Assembly: GCF_006088715.1 (NCBI RefSeq)
Contig: NZ_CP030771.1
Span: 4,526,001-4,590,000, forward strand
Reading direction: 5' to 3'
Length of the DNA: 64,000 nucleotides
DNA from: Streptomyces sp. YIM 121038
GTDB taxonomy: Bacteria; Actinomycetota; Actinomycetes; Streptomycetales; Streptomycetaceae
A program made the position numbers and the translations under genes. Shown one piece after another: positions 42,172 to 51,215 of this stretch; position 1 is the first letter of the stretch; each line of letters starts with the position of its first letter. The notes beneath the pieces are model-generated. The model worked only from the letters and a program-made list of their open reading frames with translations, had not been told where the DNA came from and did not search any database.

Positions 42172-42254
42172 GCCGCCCGCCTTGTGCCCCCTGCCTGCGG
42201 CTTTCCGTGGGTGGGGGGCTTTGGCTCAGCCGGGTCAGCCGGGATGGGTGGGTG

Positions 42255-42671
42255 TCACCCTCCCGTGACGGCTGGGACGATCACTGCTGCGATCGCGGAG
42301 AGCAGGCCCCCCACCGCGAGGGCCGCGTTGAACTTCTCCTTCGCCGTGGGGAAGACAGCGCGGCCGAAGTCCCCCGCCTTGCTGCGCAGCACCACCATCT
42401 TCAGCTTCTGCCACCGGTGCTGGCGGTTCCGGCACCCCATCAGAACGCCGTAGGCGTTGTTGCGGCAGTAGGTCTTCCCGTCTCGGTTGACCGCTCCGCA
42501 CCAGACCGGCACCTGGAAGGCGGCGTAGGCCGAGACCGCCACCGACAGAGCGACAACGGTCGGCAGCGACCACTGCTGGCTCCACGCGACGATGAGAGCC
42601 GCAGCCGCTATGTATCCCCAGTACAGACCCACCGCTTTTCCCATGGCTACGTAGGGTAGGTGCATATGCAC
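42255..42671 (-). CDS. Small membrane protein with a cysteine-pair domain
   Basis: A 138-residue protein of unknown function. There are two or three N-terminal helices (GLYWGYIAAAALIVAWSQQW, TVVALSVAVSAYAAFQVPVW). Then a hydrophilic loop holds three cysteines (WCGAVNR, TYCRNNAYGVLMGCRNRQH) resembling a small zinc- or disulfide-stabilised unit, and a final helix (NAALAVGGLLSAIAAVIVP). The start is uncertain: GTG 42671, ATG 42665 or ATG 42644, none with a clear ribosome binding site. It is convergent with gpmA. Confidence 0.65.
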   Translation of the reverse strand: MHMHLPYVAMGKAVGLYWGYIAAAALIVAWSQQWSLPTVVALSVAVSAYAAFQVPVWCGAVNRDGKTYCRNNAYGVLMGCRNRQHRWQKLKMVVLRSKAGDFGRAVFPTAKEKFNAALAVGGLLSAIAAVIVPAVTGG

Positions 42672-42733
42672 GGAAGCGGCAGGGGCGTTCCGGACACGAC
42701 GGTGGGACGCCGGCTCGGGAGGCCGCGGGAGGG

Positions 42734-43240
42734 CTAGTCCCGGGGGCGGGTGAGGTGGGTGAAGGCCTCCAGGTTGCGGGTCGATTCGCCTCGGGAGACG
42801 CGCCAGGCGTACTCCTTGCGGATCGCCGTCGCGAAGCCCAGCTCCAGGAGGGTGTTGAAGGAGCCGTCCGCCGCTTCCAGGACGGAGCCGAGGAGGCGGT
42901 CCAGCTCGTCCGGGGCGACAGCGGCCAGCGGGAGCTTGCCGGTGACGTAGACGTCGCCCAGGGAGTCGATCGCGTAGCTCACGCCGTAGAGGCGGAGGTT
43001 GCGCTCCAGGAGCCAGCGGTGGACGGCCTCGTGGTTCTCGTCGGGGTGGCGGACGACGAAGGCGTTCAGGGAGAGGGAGTGCTTGCCCACGCGCAGGGAG
43101 AGCGTCGTGGAGAGCTTGCGGGTGCCGGGGAGCGTGACCACGTACGAGCCCGGTTCGGGGGACTCCCAGTCGAGTTCGGCGTCGGCCAGGAACCGCTCGA
43201 TCACCGTGTCAGGGGTCTCACCAGCAACAACGTCACCCAT
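42734..43240 (-). CDS. YbjN domain-containing protein
   Basis: A 168-residue protein with a YbjN / type III secretion chaperone-like fold: [49 protein letters not shown], then [29 protein letters not shown]. YbjN proteins are poorly understood regulators or chaperones. It overlaps the end of mshA by eight bases, which suggests translational coupling with mycothiol synthesis. This arrangement is conserved in Streptomyces as far as I recall. ATG at 43240. Confidence 0.87.
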   Translation of the reverse strand: MGDVVAGETPDTVIERFLADAELDWESPEPGSYVVTLPGTRKLSTTLSLRVGKHSLSLNAFVVRHPDENHEAVHRWLLERNLRLYGVSYAIDSLGDVYVTGKLPLAAVAPDELDRLLGSVLEAADGSFNTLLELGFATAIRKEYAWRVSRGESTRNLEAFTHLTRPRD

Positions 43241-44588
43241 GGTGCGAGGGTACGCGACGGCGGTGGTCGTGCATCGCCGCGGTGTACACATCAGCGGTGG
43301 CGGATGCCGCCGTGCCCCAGCCGAAGGACTCCGCGTGCCGGGCGGCCGCCGCGCCCATGCGGTCGACCAGGTGGGGGTTGTCGGCGAAGTCGCCCAGCAC
43401 GCGCGCGTAGTGGGCCGGTTCGTGGTCGGGGACCAGGAAGCCGGTGACGCCGTCGCGCACGGCGACCGGCAGGCCGCCCACCGCCGCGGCGAGGACCGGT
43501 GTGCCCGCCGCCTGCGCCTCGATGGCGACGAGCCCGAACGACTCGCTGTAGGAGGGCATGACGAGCAGCGAGGCCGCGCGGAACCAGTCCGCGAGCTGGT
43601 CCTGGCCGACGGGGGGCTGGAAGCGCACCACGTCCGCGATGCCCAGGCGGGCCGCCAGCTTCTGCAGCCCCTCGGGTTTGGCGAGGCCGCTGCCGCTCGG
43701 GCCGCCGACGACCGGGACGACGACGCGGCGGCGCAGCTCGGGGCGTTCGTCGAGGAGGACGGCCACCGCGCGAAGCAGTACGTCCGGGGCCTTCAGGGGC
43801 TGGATGCGGCCCGCGAAGAGCGGCACGAGGGCGTCCTGCGGCAGGCCCAGGCGGTGGCGGGCGGCGGCGCGGCCGTCGGCGGGGCGGAAGCGGTCGAGGT
43901 TGACGCCGGGGTGGACGACGGCGACCTTCCCGGGGTCGGCGTCGTAGTGCCGTACGAGTTCGTCGGCCTCTTCGGAGGTGTTGGCGATGAGCCGGTCGGC
44001 GGCGCGCACGATCTGAGTCTCGCCGATGACGCGGGCGGCGGGCTCGGGGGTGTCCCCGGCGGCGAGCGCCGCGTTCTTGACCTTGGCCATGGTGTGCATG
44101 GCGTGCACGAGGGGGGTGCCCCAGCGCTCGGCGGCGAGCCAGCCCACGTGGCCGCTGAGCCAGTAGTGCGAGTGCACGAGGTCGTAGTGGCCGGGGCGGT
44201 GGCCCGCCCAGGCGAGCATGACGCCGTGCGTGAAGGCGCACAGCTGGGCGGGGAGCTCCTCCTTGGCCAGGCCCTCGTAGGGGCCCGCGTCCACGTGGCG
44301 CACGAGGACGCCGGGGGCGAGCTCGACGACGGGCGGCAGCGCTCCCGTGGTGGCGCGGGTGAAGATCTCGACCTCGATGTTGATCTCGGCGAGACGCTTG
44401 GCGAGCTCCACGATGTAGACGTTCATGCCGCCCGCGTCGCCGGTGCCGGGCTGGTGCAGCGGCGACGTGTGCACGCTGAGCATGGCGATGCGGCGGGGGC
44501 GGCGGGGCGTGCCGGGAAGGCGCAGTCGGGCGGGCGCCGACGGGGCCGCTGGGAAGCGACGCCCGAGCCTGGTCACGTAGTGGCTCAC
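43233..44588 (-). CDS. mshA: MshA, D-inositol-3-phosphate glycosyltransferase (mycothiol synthesis)
   Basis: First enzyme of mycothiol synthesis; it transfers GlcNAc from UDP-GlcNAc to 1L-myo-inositol-1-phosphate. A GT-B, family 4 enzyme of 451 residues. N-terminal domain with [31 protein letters not shown]; inositol-phosphate region ([19 protein letters not shown]). C-terminal donor domain has [18 protein letters not shown] and the ExxE-type motif [24 protein letters not shown] start at 44588 with AAGGAGGA seven bases upstream. A SigR-like promoter is seen upstream at 44682-44708. Confidence 0.95.
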   Translation of the reverse strand: MSHYVTRLGRRFPAAPSAPARLRLPGTPRRPRRIAMLSVHTSPLHQPGTGDAGGMNVYIVELAKRLAEINIEVEIFTRATTGALPPVVELAPGVLVRHVDAGPYEGLAKEELPAQLCAFTHGVMLAWAGHRPGHYDLVHSHYWLSGHVGWLAAERWGTPLVHAMHTMAKVKNAALAAGDTPEPAARVIGETQIVRAADRLIANTSEEADELVRHYDADPGKVAVVHPGVNLDRFRPADGRAAARHRLGLPQDALVPLFAGRIQPLKAPDVLLRAVAVLLDERPELRRRVVVPVVGGPSGSGLAKPEGLQKLAARLGIADVVRFQPPVGQDQLADWFRAASLLVMPSYSESFGLVAIEAQAAGTPVLAAAVGGLPVAVRDGVTGFLVPDHEPAHYARVLGDFADNPHLVDRMGAAAARHAESFGWGTAASATADVYTAAMHDHRRRVPSHHG

Positions 44589-44681
44589 GTGGCGGTCCTC
44601 CTTGGCCTTGGCAGCGGCGTCCTGGACCTCGTACGGCGGGCACGGCGAAACGGAGGGCGTACGAGGTCCTCTGAGGACGGC

Positions 44682-44708
44682 AACACCGGAACTTCCGCCT
44701 CCATTTCC
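44682..44708 (-). promoter_or_regulatory. Candidate SigR promoter of mshA
   Basis: On the minus strand GGAAAT (44708-44703), 18 bases, GTT (44684-44682), close to the remembered thiol-stress SigR pattern GGAAT-N18-GTT. It lies 94 bases before the mshA start. S. coelicolor mshA is a known SigR target. Confidence 0.5.
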
Positions 44709-44766
44709 TCTTTGCCAAAGCATTACCTTGGGGGTTTCCACCGTAGCCCTTGCATACGCTTGCCCC

Positions 44767-45582
44767 ATGTCCCCCCGCGCACCCCGTTCCCCCAGCTCCG
44801 CGGCTCGCCCCGTCGGAACCGTGACGCGCGGGACGACCAACCCCAACCGCCTGCGCCGCATGGACCGCTGGATCGCCGCCGCCCACGGCGCCGCGCTCCG
44901 CCGCGCCGCCGACCCGCTCGCCGTCGACCTCGGCTACGGCGCCGCCCCCTGGACCGCCGTCGAGCTGCTCCTGCGGCTGCGCACCGCCGCCCCGCACGCG
45001 CGCGTGGTCGGCATCGAGATCGACCCCGCACGGGTCGCGGCGGCACGCCCGTACGAACGGGAGGGGCTCTCCTTCCGACACGGCGGCTTCGAGGTGCCGC
45101 TGCCCGCGCGCCCGGCCCTCATCCGCGCCGCGAACGTGCTGCGCCAGTACGACGAGGGCGAGGTCGCCGCCGTCTGGGAGCGGCTGTGCGCGCGGCTCGC
45201 CCCCGGCGGGCTGCTCGTCGAGGGGACCTGCGACGAGATCGGGCGGCGGCACGTCTGGGTCGCGCTCGGCCCCGAAGGCCCGCGCACGGTGACCTTCGCG
45301 GCCCGGCTCGCCTCCCTGGAGCGCCCCTCCGACCTGGCCGAGCGGCTGCCCAAGGCGCTGATCCACCGGAACGTGCCGGGCGAGCCGGTGCACGCCTTCC
45401 TGCGCGACTTCGACCGGGCGTGGGCGGCGGCCGCCCCGTACGCCTCGTACGGGGTGCGGCAGCGGTGGATCCGGTCGGTGCGCGACCTGCGGGCGGACTG
45501 GCCGGTCGTGGACCGCGCCGCGCGGTGGCGGCAGGGCGAAGTGACGGTGCGCTGGGAGGCGCTCGCGCCCCGCGGGACGTGA
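44767..45582 (+). CDS. Class I SAM-dependent methyltransferase
   Basis: A 271-residue Rossmann-fold methyltransferase. Motif I is [21 protein letters not shown], motif [16 protein letters not shown], with later motifs [12 protein letters not shown] and [21 protein letters not shown]. The final part ([20 protein letters not shown]) is typical of an uncharacterised actinobacterial subgroup that sits beside mshA. Substrate unknown. ATG at 44767; a longer in-frame extension is not supported. Divergent from mshA. Confidence 0.85.
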   Translation: MSPRAPRSPSSAARPVGTVTRGTTNPNRLRRMDRWIAAAHGAALRRAADPLAVDLGYGAAPWTAVELLLRLRTAAPHARVVGIEIDPARVAAARPYEREGLSFRHGGFEVPLPARPALIRAANVLRQYDEGEVAAVWERLCARLAPGGLLVEGTCDEIGRRHVWVALGPEGPRTVTFAARLASLERPSDLAERLPKALIHRNVPGEPVHAFLRDFDRAWAAAAPYASYGVRQRWIRSVRDLRADWPVVDRAARWRQGEVTVRWEALAPRGT

Positions 45583-45956
45583 GGCGCGTCCGGGGCGTAC
45601 GACTCGCGCGGCGTGCGGCGCCCAGGGCGCATGGCCCGCGCTCCGGAGCGACCGCGCGCCCGGGCGGCGCGCGGCCCGCGCCCCGGGGTGGCCCAACGCA
45701 TCGGGTGGCGCCGCCCGTTCACCGCGAGTGAACGTTCGACACAAGGGAACGATCACCGCGTGCCGATCGTCACACGAGGCAGGAGGGGAACGGGAGTTGC
45801 CGCACACCCCTGTCGCAATGGGCGCGGACATGGCACCATCCCGAGGACCCTGCGGGGTTACTGACGGTAAATCAGCTTTGACCGGTCGGTCGGCCGCTGG
45901 ATCGACCGGCGCCTTGACCGATGCGTTGACCGATGGATCTGCTGTGGGGGTGGAGC
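45583..45956. other. Leader of the NlpC/P60 gene with a dyad and a phased array
   Basis: GTTCAC-CGCGA-GTGAAC forms an inverted repeat at 45717-45733, followed by GAACGTTC. No c-di-AMP riboswitch signature could be found, although such elements often precede cell-wall hydrolase genes in Streptomyces. The 12-bp array at 45878-45937 is given separately. Confidence 0.5.
45878..45937 (+). repeat. Five phased 12-bp repeats upstream of the NlpC/P60 gene
   Basis: Units start at 45878, 45890, 45902, 45914 and 45926; each begins T(T/C)G(A/G)CCG. The array stops 19 bases before the preferred start codon, within the probable 5' untranslated region. TTGACC in three units could act as a -35 box. Confidence 0.75.
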
Positions 45957-47024
45957 GTGTCCGGCACGCGGTATTCGACGGCGACAGCCGTGGCTCTGGT
46001 CTGCGCGGCGGTGGTGCTCGGCGCCCCCGGCGCGGCGTTCGCGAGCCCCGCCGACCCCACCCCGCCCGGCCCGCCGACACCCGCCGGGGACACGCCCCTT
46101 GAGCAGGTCCGCAAGAAGATCGACCGGCTCTACCGCGAAGCGGGCACGGCCACGGACGCGTACAACGCGGCGGAGGAGAAGGCCGACCGGCAGTCCAAGG
46201 AGATCGTCCGGCTCGCCCGCGACATCGACAAGGGCCAGAAGAAGCTGGACAGACTCAAGGCCCAGGCGGGCGCCGCCGCCCGCGCGCAGTACCGCGGCGG
46301 CGGCATCCCCGACCAGGCCCGGCTGCTCCTGAGCGACAGCCCCGAGCGGTTCCTGGACGGCGCGGGCCGCCTGCGCCAGGGCCAGCACGGCACGAAGTCG
46401 CTGCTCACGGAGATGGGCCGGACCCAGGCCGATCTGAAGACGTACGCCAAGGACGCCTCCGCCCAGTGGCGCAAGCTGGAGGCGGGCCGCAAGGCCAAGG
46501 CCGCGGCGAAGCGGAAGATCAAGGAGAGGATCGCCGCCGCCGAGAAGCTGGAGTCGCGCCTGGCGAAGAAGGAGCGCGAGCGGCTGCGCGAGCTGGAGGA
46601 GGCGGCCGCGCTCAAGCAGCAGTCGGCGTGGGTCGACACCGGGATACTGAAGGACCTCAAGGGCGACGCGACCGCGCGCGGCAGGAAGGCCGTCGCCTTC
46701 GCCACGGCCCAGATCGGCAAGCCGTACGTCTGGGGTGCCGAGGGCCCGAAGTCGTACGACTGCTCGGGGCTCACGTCCCAGGCCTGGGCGGCCGCGGGCC
46801 GCGGCATCCCGCGCACCTCGCAGGAGCAGTGGAAGCGCCTGCCCCACGTCGACGTGAAGAACATGCGCCCCGGCGACCTGATCATCTACCACAAGGACGC
46901 CAGCCACGTCGGGATGTACGTGGGCGACGGAGCCATCGTGCACGCGCCCCGGCCGGGGCGGACCGTGACGATCGCGGGAGCGGGCTCGATGGAGATCCTC
47001 GGGGTCGTCCGCCCGGACAGCTGA
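45957..47024 (+). CDS. NlpC/P60 (C40) peptidoglycan endopeptidase with coiled coil
   Basis: A 355-residue secreted cell-wall hydrolase, probably cutting D-Glu to diamino acid bonds in stem peptides. The signal peptide is STATAVALVCAAVVLGAPGAAFA. A long coiled-coil region follows (about 45-225; many Lys, Glu, Ala and repeated AEEKADRQSKEIVRLARDIDKGQKKLDRL). The C-terminal NlpC/P60 domain (about 235-355) has the catalytic Cys in SYDCSGLTSQAW and His in DASHVGMYVGDG, then AIVHAP. RipA-like architecture. GTG at 45957 is preferred because GGTGGAG precedes it; the ATG at 45933 has none. No transmembrane helix is seen. Confidence 0.92.
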   Translation: MSGTRYSTATAVALVCAAVVLGAPGAAFASPADPTPPGPPTPAGDTPLEQVRKKIDRLYREAGTATDAYNAAEEKADRQSKEIVRLARDIDKGQKKLDRLKAQAGAAARAQYRGGGIPDQARLLLSDSPERFLDGAGRLRQGQHGTKSLLTEMGRTQADLKTYAKDASAQWRKLEAGRKAKAAAKRKIKERIAAAEKLESRLAKKERERLRELEEAAALKQQSAWVDTGILKDLKGDATARGRKAVAFATAQIGKPYVWGAEGPKSYDCSGLTSQAWAAAGRGIPRTSQEQWKRLPHVDVKNMRPGDLIIYHKDASHVGMYVGDGAIVHAPRPGRTVTIAGAGSMEILGVVRPDS

Positions 47025-47485
47025 CCGGGCCGGAGGCCCGCCCCGCAGCCGCCCTGCCGGAGGCACCCCGGCAGCAGGCCCGGCCGGGACGCCCGGCCGA
47101 CAGCCCTCGCCAGGGGCGCCCCGGCCACAGGCGCCCGGCCGGAGGGAGCCCTCCGGCAGCGGAGTCTGAGCCATTCAGCGGTGCCCGGCCGGGCCATTCG
47201 GCGGCAACCGGGAGGGGTCCCGCCGCACACCGCGTACGGTGTGCCGCGCACGCCTGTGACCCAGCGCACGAGGTACCGCCCCGCTCAACCCCGCGGGCGT
47301 GATGTTCGTCATCCCAGTCGAACCGGGTTCGTGCCCCATTGCGGTCCAGGGCGCGGCATATGCCGTGTGCCGGGTGCCGCGCCGCATTCCCCCGTGCCCT
47401 CGGCTACCGCTATGGTCCCCGTCTGGTGTGGGGCGTGCGACCGTCGCCCCACCGTGCCCTCGGGGGGAGGGAAGGAACTCAACGC
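47025..47485. other. 461-base spacer with a 20-bp palindrome
   Basis: GCACACCG-CGTA-CGGTGTGC (47225-47244) is a perfect 8-base inverted repeat and a possible operator or hairpin. The first 130 bases form GC-rich hairpins (GGCCGGAGG-like) that likely terminate the NlpC/P60 transcript. No gene is seen. Confidence 0.5.
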
Positions 47486-48901
47486 ATGCCCGTACCCATA
47501 CCGCGGCAGAGAGCGATCCCGGCCGGGGCAGGCGCTCAGGCACCGGCGGTGCCGACGCCCGACGCGTCCCCGGACGGCTCCGGCCGCGCCGGCGGCACGG
47601 GCGGCTCCGGCACCTCCGCGGGCCCCGGGCTCACCCTGCTGCTCGTCGAGGACGACCCGGGCGGCTCACTGAGCCTGCCCGAGCTGGTGGACTCCACGGG
47701 CAGGCCCATCCGCATCCGCACCGCCCGCAACCTCACCGAGGTCGCGCGGCTGCTCACGGACGACGTGCACTGCATCCTGCTCGACCTCGCCCTGCCCGGC
47801 GGCCCCGCGCCGAACGGCGGCACGGGCGGCACCCCGGCGTCCGGCACCCAGGGCCCCGGCGGGCCGGGCGCCGCGCACGACACCGCGCACGGGGCGGGCC
47901 GGGCGCCCGCCGACGCCGACGAGCTGACCACGCTGCGGCACGTGCTCCGCCTCGCTCCCGGGCACGCCGTCCTCGCCCTGACCACGTCGGGCGACGCCGA
48001 GCGCGGCGCGCGGGCGGTGCGGGTCGGCGCCCAGGACTATCTGTTCCGCGACGAGCTGGACGGCCGGCTCCTGAGCCGCGCGATCCAGTACGCGGTGGAG
48101 CGCAAGCGCGCGGACGCCGCGCAGCGGCAGCTCACCGAGTCCCGGCTGCGCGCCCAGGAGAACGCCCGCCTGGAGCGGGGCCTGCTGCCGACGCCGCTGC
48201 TCGAAGGGTCACCGCTGCGGTTCGCTTCGCGCTACCGTCCGGGCCGGTCCCGCGCCCTGCTCGGCGGCGACTTCTACGACACGGTGCGCACCCCCGACGG
48301 CTCGGTGCACGTGATGATCGGCGACGTCTGCGGCCACGGCCCGGACGAGGCGGCGCTCGGCGTGGAGCTGCGCATAGCCTGGCGGGCGCTGACGTTCGCG
48401 GGCCTGGTCGGCGACGAGCTGCTGTCCACGTTGCAGAAGGTCCTGGAGCACGAGCGGGCGAACGAGGAGATCTTCGCGACGCTGTGCACGGTCGACATCG
48501 CGCCGGACGGCCGCCGGGCGGGCCTGTGCCTGGCCGGTCACCCGGCGCCGCTGGTCGCCCGCCCCGGCCTGCCGGCCGAGCTGCTGCCGTACGACAACGG
48601 CGGCCCGGCGCTCGGGCTGCTGCCGCGTGCCCGCTGGCCGCGCCAGCAGGTGCAGCTCGGCGGGACCTGGAGCCTGATGCTCTACACGGACGGCCTGATC
48701 GAGGGCCGGGTCGGCCGGGGCAACCAGCGGCTCGGCCAGGACGGGATGGTGGAGATGGTGCGCCGCAAGCTCGCGGCGGGCCTGCGCGGCGACGCGCTCC
48801 TGGAGGCGGCCGTGACCGAGGTGCGGGAGCTCAACGGCGGCGAGCTGACGGACGACGTGGCGGTACTGCTCCTGGACCGCGAACCGGCCCACGAGCGCTA
48901 G
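47486..48901 (+). CDS. Response regulator-PP2C/SpoIIE phosphatase fusion
   Basis: A 471-residue cytoplasmic protein: a receiver-like domain (about 45-215) with acidic pair LLLVEDDPGG and Asp in CILLDLALPGG, then a PP2C/SpoIIE serine phosphatase (about 240-470) with LLGGDFYDTVRTPDG, MIGDVCGHGPDEAALG, LYTDGLIEGR and GELTDDVAVLLL. These phosphatases dephosphorylate anti-anti-sigma factors. Two oddities: a Gly/Ala/Pro-rich insertion of about 40 residues follows the phosphoacceptor, and the conserved Lys is Arg (DYLFRDEL). So phosphorylation-dependent switching may be altered. ATG at 47486 after GGGAGGGAAGG. Confidence 0.88.
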   Translation: MPVPIPRQRAIPAGAGAQAPAVPTPDASPDGSGRAGGTGGSGTSAGPGLTLLLVEDDPGGSLSLPELVDSTGRPIRIRTARNLTEVARLLTDDVHCILLDLALPGGPAPNGGTGGTPASGTQGPGGPGAAHDTAHGAGRAPADADELTTLRHVLRLAPGHAVLALTTSGDAERGARAVRVGAQDYLFRDELDGRLLSRAIQYAVERKRADAAQRQLTESRLRAQENARLERGLLPTPLLEGSPLRFASRYRPGRSRALLGGDFYDTVRTPDGSVHVMIGDVCGHGPDEAALGVELRIAWRALTFAGLVGDELLSTLQKVLEHERANEEIFATLCTVDIAPDGRRAGLCLAGHPAPLVARPGLPAELLPYDNGGPALGLLPRARWPRQQVQLGGTWSLMLYTDGLIEGRVGRGNQRLGQDGMVEMVRRKLAAGLRGDALLEAAVTEVRELNGGELTDDVAVLLLDREPAHER

Positions 48902-48975
48902 GCGCCACGGTCCGCGGGACGCGAGCGCTGAGCACCACGGTCCGCGGGACCATCGCTGGGCGCCACCGCGGGGCG
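48893..48975 (+). repeat. 30-bp direct repeat at the end of the phosphatase gene
   Basis: GAGCGCT..GC.CCACGGTCCGCGGGAC units start at 48893 and 48923, with a partial third at 48953. The first overlaps the stop codon at 48899-48901. Confidence 0.8.
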
Positions 48976-48980
48976 GGGCG

Positions 48981-49313
48981 TCACCGTCCGCCGTTGTACG
49001 GGCCGTACGGACCGTCGCTGCTGGAGCCGCGGCGGCCGCCGCCCCCGCCCATGACCTGACGGAGCGCGGGGCGTACGTCGACCATGTACACGATCGTGGC
49101 GACGAGGCCGATGATCGGCAGGAACGACAGGACGTTGAAGATCAGGTTCACCACGAAGGCGAGCCCGAGGATGATCAGCCAGAACGGCTTGGTCTTCTTG
49201 TCGGCCGCCCGATAGGCGTCCTCCCGCCGGACGGCGGCGTCGATGAGCGCGAATCCGCTGAACACGATCAGGGCCAGCGACAGCAGCCACATGAAGTTCG
49301 CGAACCCTTGCAT
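48981..49313 (-). CDS. DUF2516 family membrane protein
   Basis: A 110-residue integral membrane protein of the actinobacterial DUF2516 family. It has MQGFANFMWLLSLALIVFSGFALIDA as first helix, the conserved basic-aromatic stretch RREDAYRAADKKTKPFWLIILGLAF, and further helices FNVLSFLPIIGLVATIVYMV. The C-terminal tail is Gly/Tyr/Pro-rich and disordered. The function is not known. The ATG at 49313 was preferred over a start at 49352 because the family begins there; an intervening GTG is possible. Confidence 0.82.
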   Translation of the reverse strand: MQGFANFMWLLSLALIVFSGFALIDAAVRREDAYRAADKKTKPFWLIILGLAFVVNLIFNVLSFLPIIGLVATIVYMVDVRPALRQVMGGGGGRRGSSSDGPYGPYNGGR

Positions 49314-49456
49314 CAGCACAACGTCCACCACCAGTCTCGGCGAATTCGACACGACTCCCGTGCCGTCCGTACGACGTCACGGTACCGCTACCCGCACAAC
49401 GGACCGGGCACTCCGGGAGTGCCCGGCCGTGTGGGCGGGCGCCGGGCCGAGCGGTC

Positions 49457-50116
49457 CTACTCGGCGGGCGGCGCGGTCTTCTTCGCGGCCGTCTTCTTGG
49501 TGGCCGTCTTCTTCGCTGCGGGCTTGCGGGCCGCGGTGCCCTCGCCCTTCTCCGCGGCGGAGGCGTCCGTGCCGGAGTCCTCCGTGGCGGAGGCGGCGAC
49601 GCCCTCGCCCGTCTTCGCCTCGGCCCCCTCCGAACCCTCCGAACCCTCCGACGCCGCAGGCGCGTCGGGCTCGACGGTGTCGGCGAGCTCCACGAGCTCG
49701 TCGGCGGCCTCGCCGCGCAGGTTCCGCACGGTCTGCTCGCCGTGCTCGGCGACCTTCTCGTACGTCTCGCGCGCCTGGACCGCGTACTCGACGGCGACGC
49801 CGACGCCGCGCAGGGCGAAGTCCTGGGCGTTCTCACCGATGCGCTTCAGGTCCGTGTCCAGGACGCCGAAGAGCTCGCCGACCTTGGTCTGGATGGCCTC
49901 GCGGGCCTCCTTGGCGCGGGCGGCCGCCCGGTCCTGGACGTCCTTGGGGTTGGTGTTGCGCACCGCCTCCAGGCGGGCGGGGGCCTCGGCGGCGAGCTGC
50001 TCGATGGCGCCAGGCACCTTCTTCGCCTGCTGGAGCGCGAGTTCGGCGCCGCCGACGACGAAGTAGAGGGGGGTCGGGTTGGTGACGGCCTTGCGCACCT
50101 CGTCGGTGATGGGCAT
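49457..50116 (-). CDS. Heparin-binding haemagglutinin (HbhA)-like protein
   Basis: A 219-residue protein like mycobacterial HbhA. The N-terminal part (MPITDEVRKAVTNPTPLYFVVGGAELALQQ) has one hydrophobic stretch. A helical coiled region follows (about 30-140, many Ala, Glu, Arg), then a Ser/Glu/Gly-rich linker, and a C-terminal Lys-Ala-Thr repeat (KKTATKKTAAKKTA) that in HbhA binds sulfated glycans or lipid. In Streptomyces the role is unknown; in mycobacteria it affects lipid inclusions and adhesion. ATG at 50116. Just 24 bases after the XRE regulator gene, so probably one operon. Confidence 0.87.
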   Translation of the reverse strand: MPITDEVRKAVTNPTPLYFVVGGAELALQQAKKVPGAIEQLAAEAPARLEAVRNTNPKDVQDRAAARAKEAREAIQTKVGELFGVLDTDLKRIGENAQDFALRGVGVAVEYAVQARETYEKVAEHGEQTVRNLRGEAADELVELADTVEPDAPAASEGSEGSEGAEAKTGEGVAASATEDSGTDASAAEKGEGTAARKPAAKKTATKKTAAKKTAPPAE

Positions 50117-50140
50117 GACGATGGTCCTCCCGGATCGGCT

Positions 50141-50689
50141 TCAGCTGGGGGGCTGTTCACCCGCGGGCCGACGGCCCTCGGGGTTGGCATCGCTACCGCC
50201 GGCCGTGCGGGGTCCGTCAGCGGTGGGGGCCGGTGCGCCGTCCCGGGCGCCGTCCTGGGCGCTCCCGGGATCCGCACCGTTCGAGTACGAGGACGCGTAC
50301 GCGTCCGTGGCCGAGGGCTCCGACGTCTCCGAGGGCGCGGTCACGAAGCCGTTCTCCTTGCGGAACGACTCGTAGATCTGCAGGAGCACCTGCTTCTGCC
50401 GCTCGTTGATGGACGGGTCGGCGAGGATGACGGCGCGCGTCTCCAGCTCGTCCCGCTCCTTCTCGTCGAGGATCCCGGCCCGGACGTAGAGCGTCTCGGC
50501 GGAGATCCGCAGCGCCTTCGCGACCTGCTGGAGCACCTCGGCACTCGGCTTGCGCAGCCCGCGCTCGATCTGGCTCAGATACGGATTGGACACCCCGGCG
50601 GCATCGGCGAGCTGACGCAACGACAGCTGCGCGTTGCGCCGCTGCTCGCGCAGGTACTCACCGAGATTGCCGACGTTGAGCGATGCCAT
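50141..50689 (-). CDS. XRE family helix-turn-helix regulator
   Basis: A 182-residue DNA-binding protein. The Cro/C1-type domain (about 8-70) reads LGEYLREQRRNAQLSLRQLADAAGVSNPYLSQIERGLRKPSAEVLQQVAKAL. A helical segment follows (DEKERDELETRAVILADPSINERQKQVLLQIYESFRKENG), then a disordered acidic Ser/Gly/Pro-rich tail. It resembles the actinobacterial regulator always found upstream of HbhA. ATG at 50689; it likely controls its own operon with the HbhA-like gene. Confidence 0.9.
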   Translation of the reverse strand: MASLNVGNLGEYLREQRRNAQLSLRQLADAAGVSNPYLSQIERGLRKPSAEVLQQVAKALRISAETLYVRAGILDEKERDELETRAVILADPSINERQKQVLLQIYESFRKENGFVTAPSETSEPSATDAYASSYSNGADPGSAQDGARDGAPAPTADGPRTAGGSDANPEGRRPAGEQPPS

Positions 50690-50828
50690 GTTCCCGATGG
50701 TGCCCCGCCTTGCTAACTATTGCAAGCGCCTGCTTGCAAAAGTGCGCCACGCCACGTGGAGCGCGGGCGCGGAGCCGGGCACGTTAATGGCTGGCCGCGC
50801 GGGCCGGGCGCGGCCTAGGGTGCCGATC

Positions 50829-51200
50829 ATGGCCTGTCGCATCTCTGAACTGATCGTTCCCGCCCTGGAGCCGCGGCGTCTCGCGGCGTTCTGGTGCGAG
50901 GTGCTGGACTTCGTCGAGCTCGACACCGACGACGGCGCGGTGGAGATCGGACCGCGCGAAGGGTTCGGCGGACTCCAGCCGACCCTGGTCTTCGTGCCCA
51001 CCGACGAGCCCAAGACGGATCAGCTGCGGCTGCACTTCGACGTCAACGCCACCGACCGCGACCAGGACGCCGAGCTCGAACGCCTCCTGAAGCTCGGGGC
51101 GCGTCCGGCCGACATCGGCCAGAGCGGCGGAGAGCAGTGGCACGTCCTGCTCGACCCAGAGGGCAACGAGTTCTGCCTCCTGCGGGCCCGGCTGAGCTGA
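50829..51200 (+). CDS. VOC superfamily (glyoxalase-like) protein
   Basis: A 123-residue single VOC-fold protein. MACRISELIVPALEPRRLAAFWCEVLDF is the first beta-alpha unit, then a long loop. QLRLHFDVNATDRDQDAELERLLKLGAR and WHVLLDPEGNEFCLL are the second unit, whose His and Glu are normal metal ligands. The substrate is unknown; this DUF1338-free short form is common in Streptomyces. ATG at 50829. Confidence 0.85.
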   Translation: MACRISELIVPALEPRRLAAFWCEVLDFVELDTDDGAVEIGPREGFGGLQPTLVFVPTDEPKTDQLRLHFDVNATDRDQDAELERLLKLGARPADIGQSGGEQWHVLLDPEGNEFCLLRARLS

Positions 51201-51215
51201 GCGCCCCCGCGCCCG

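Noticed and set aside
45583..45956. A c-di-AMP (ydaO) riboswitch before the NlpC/P60 gene.
   Set aside because: Such elements are common before Streptomyces cell-wall hydrolases, but the conserved segments could not be found; only a small dyad and the 12-bp array are present.
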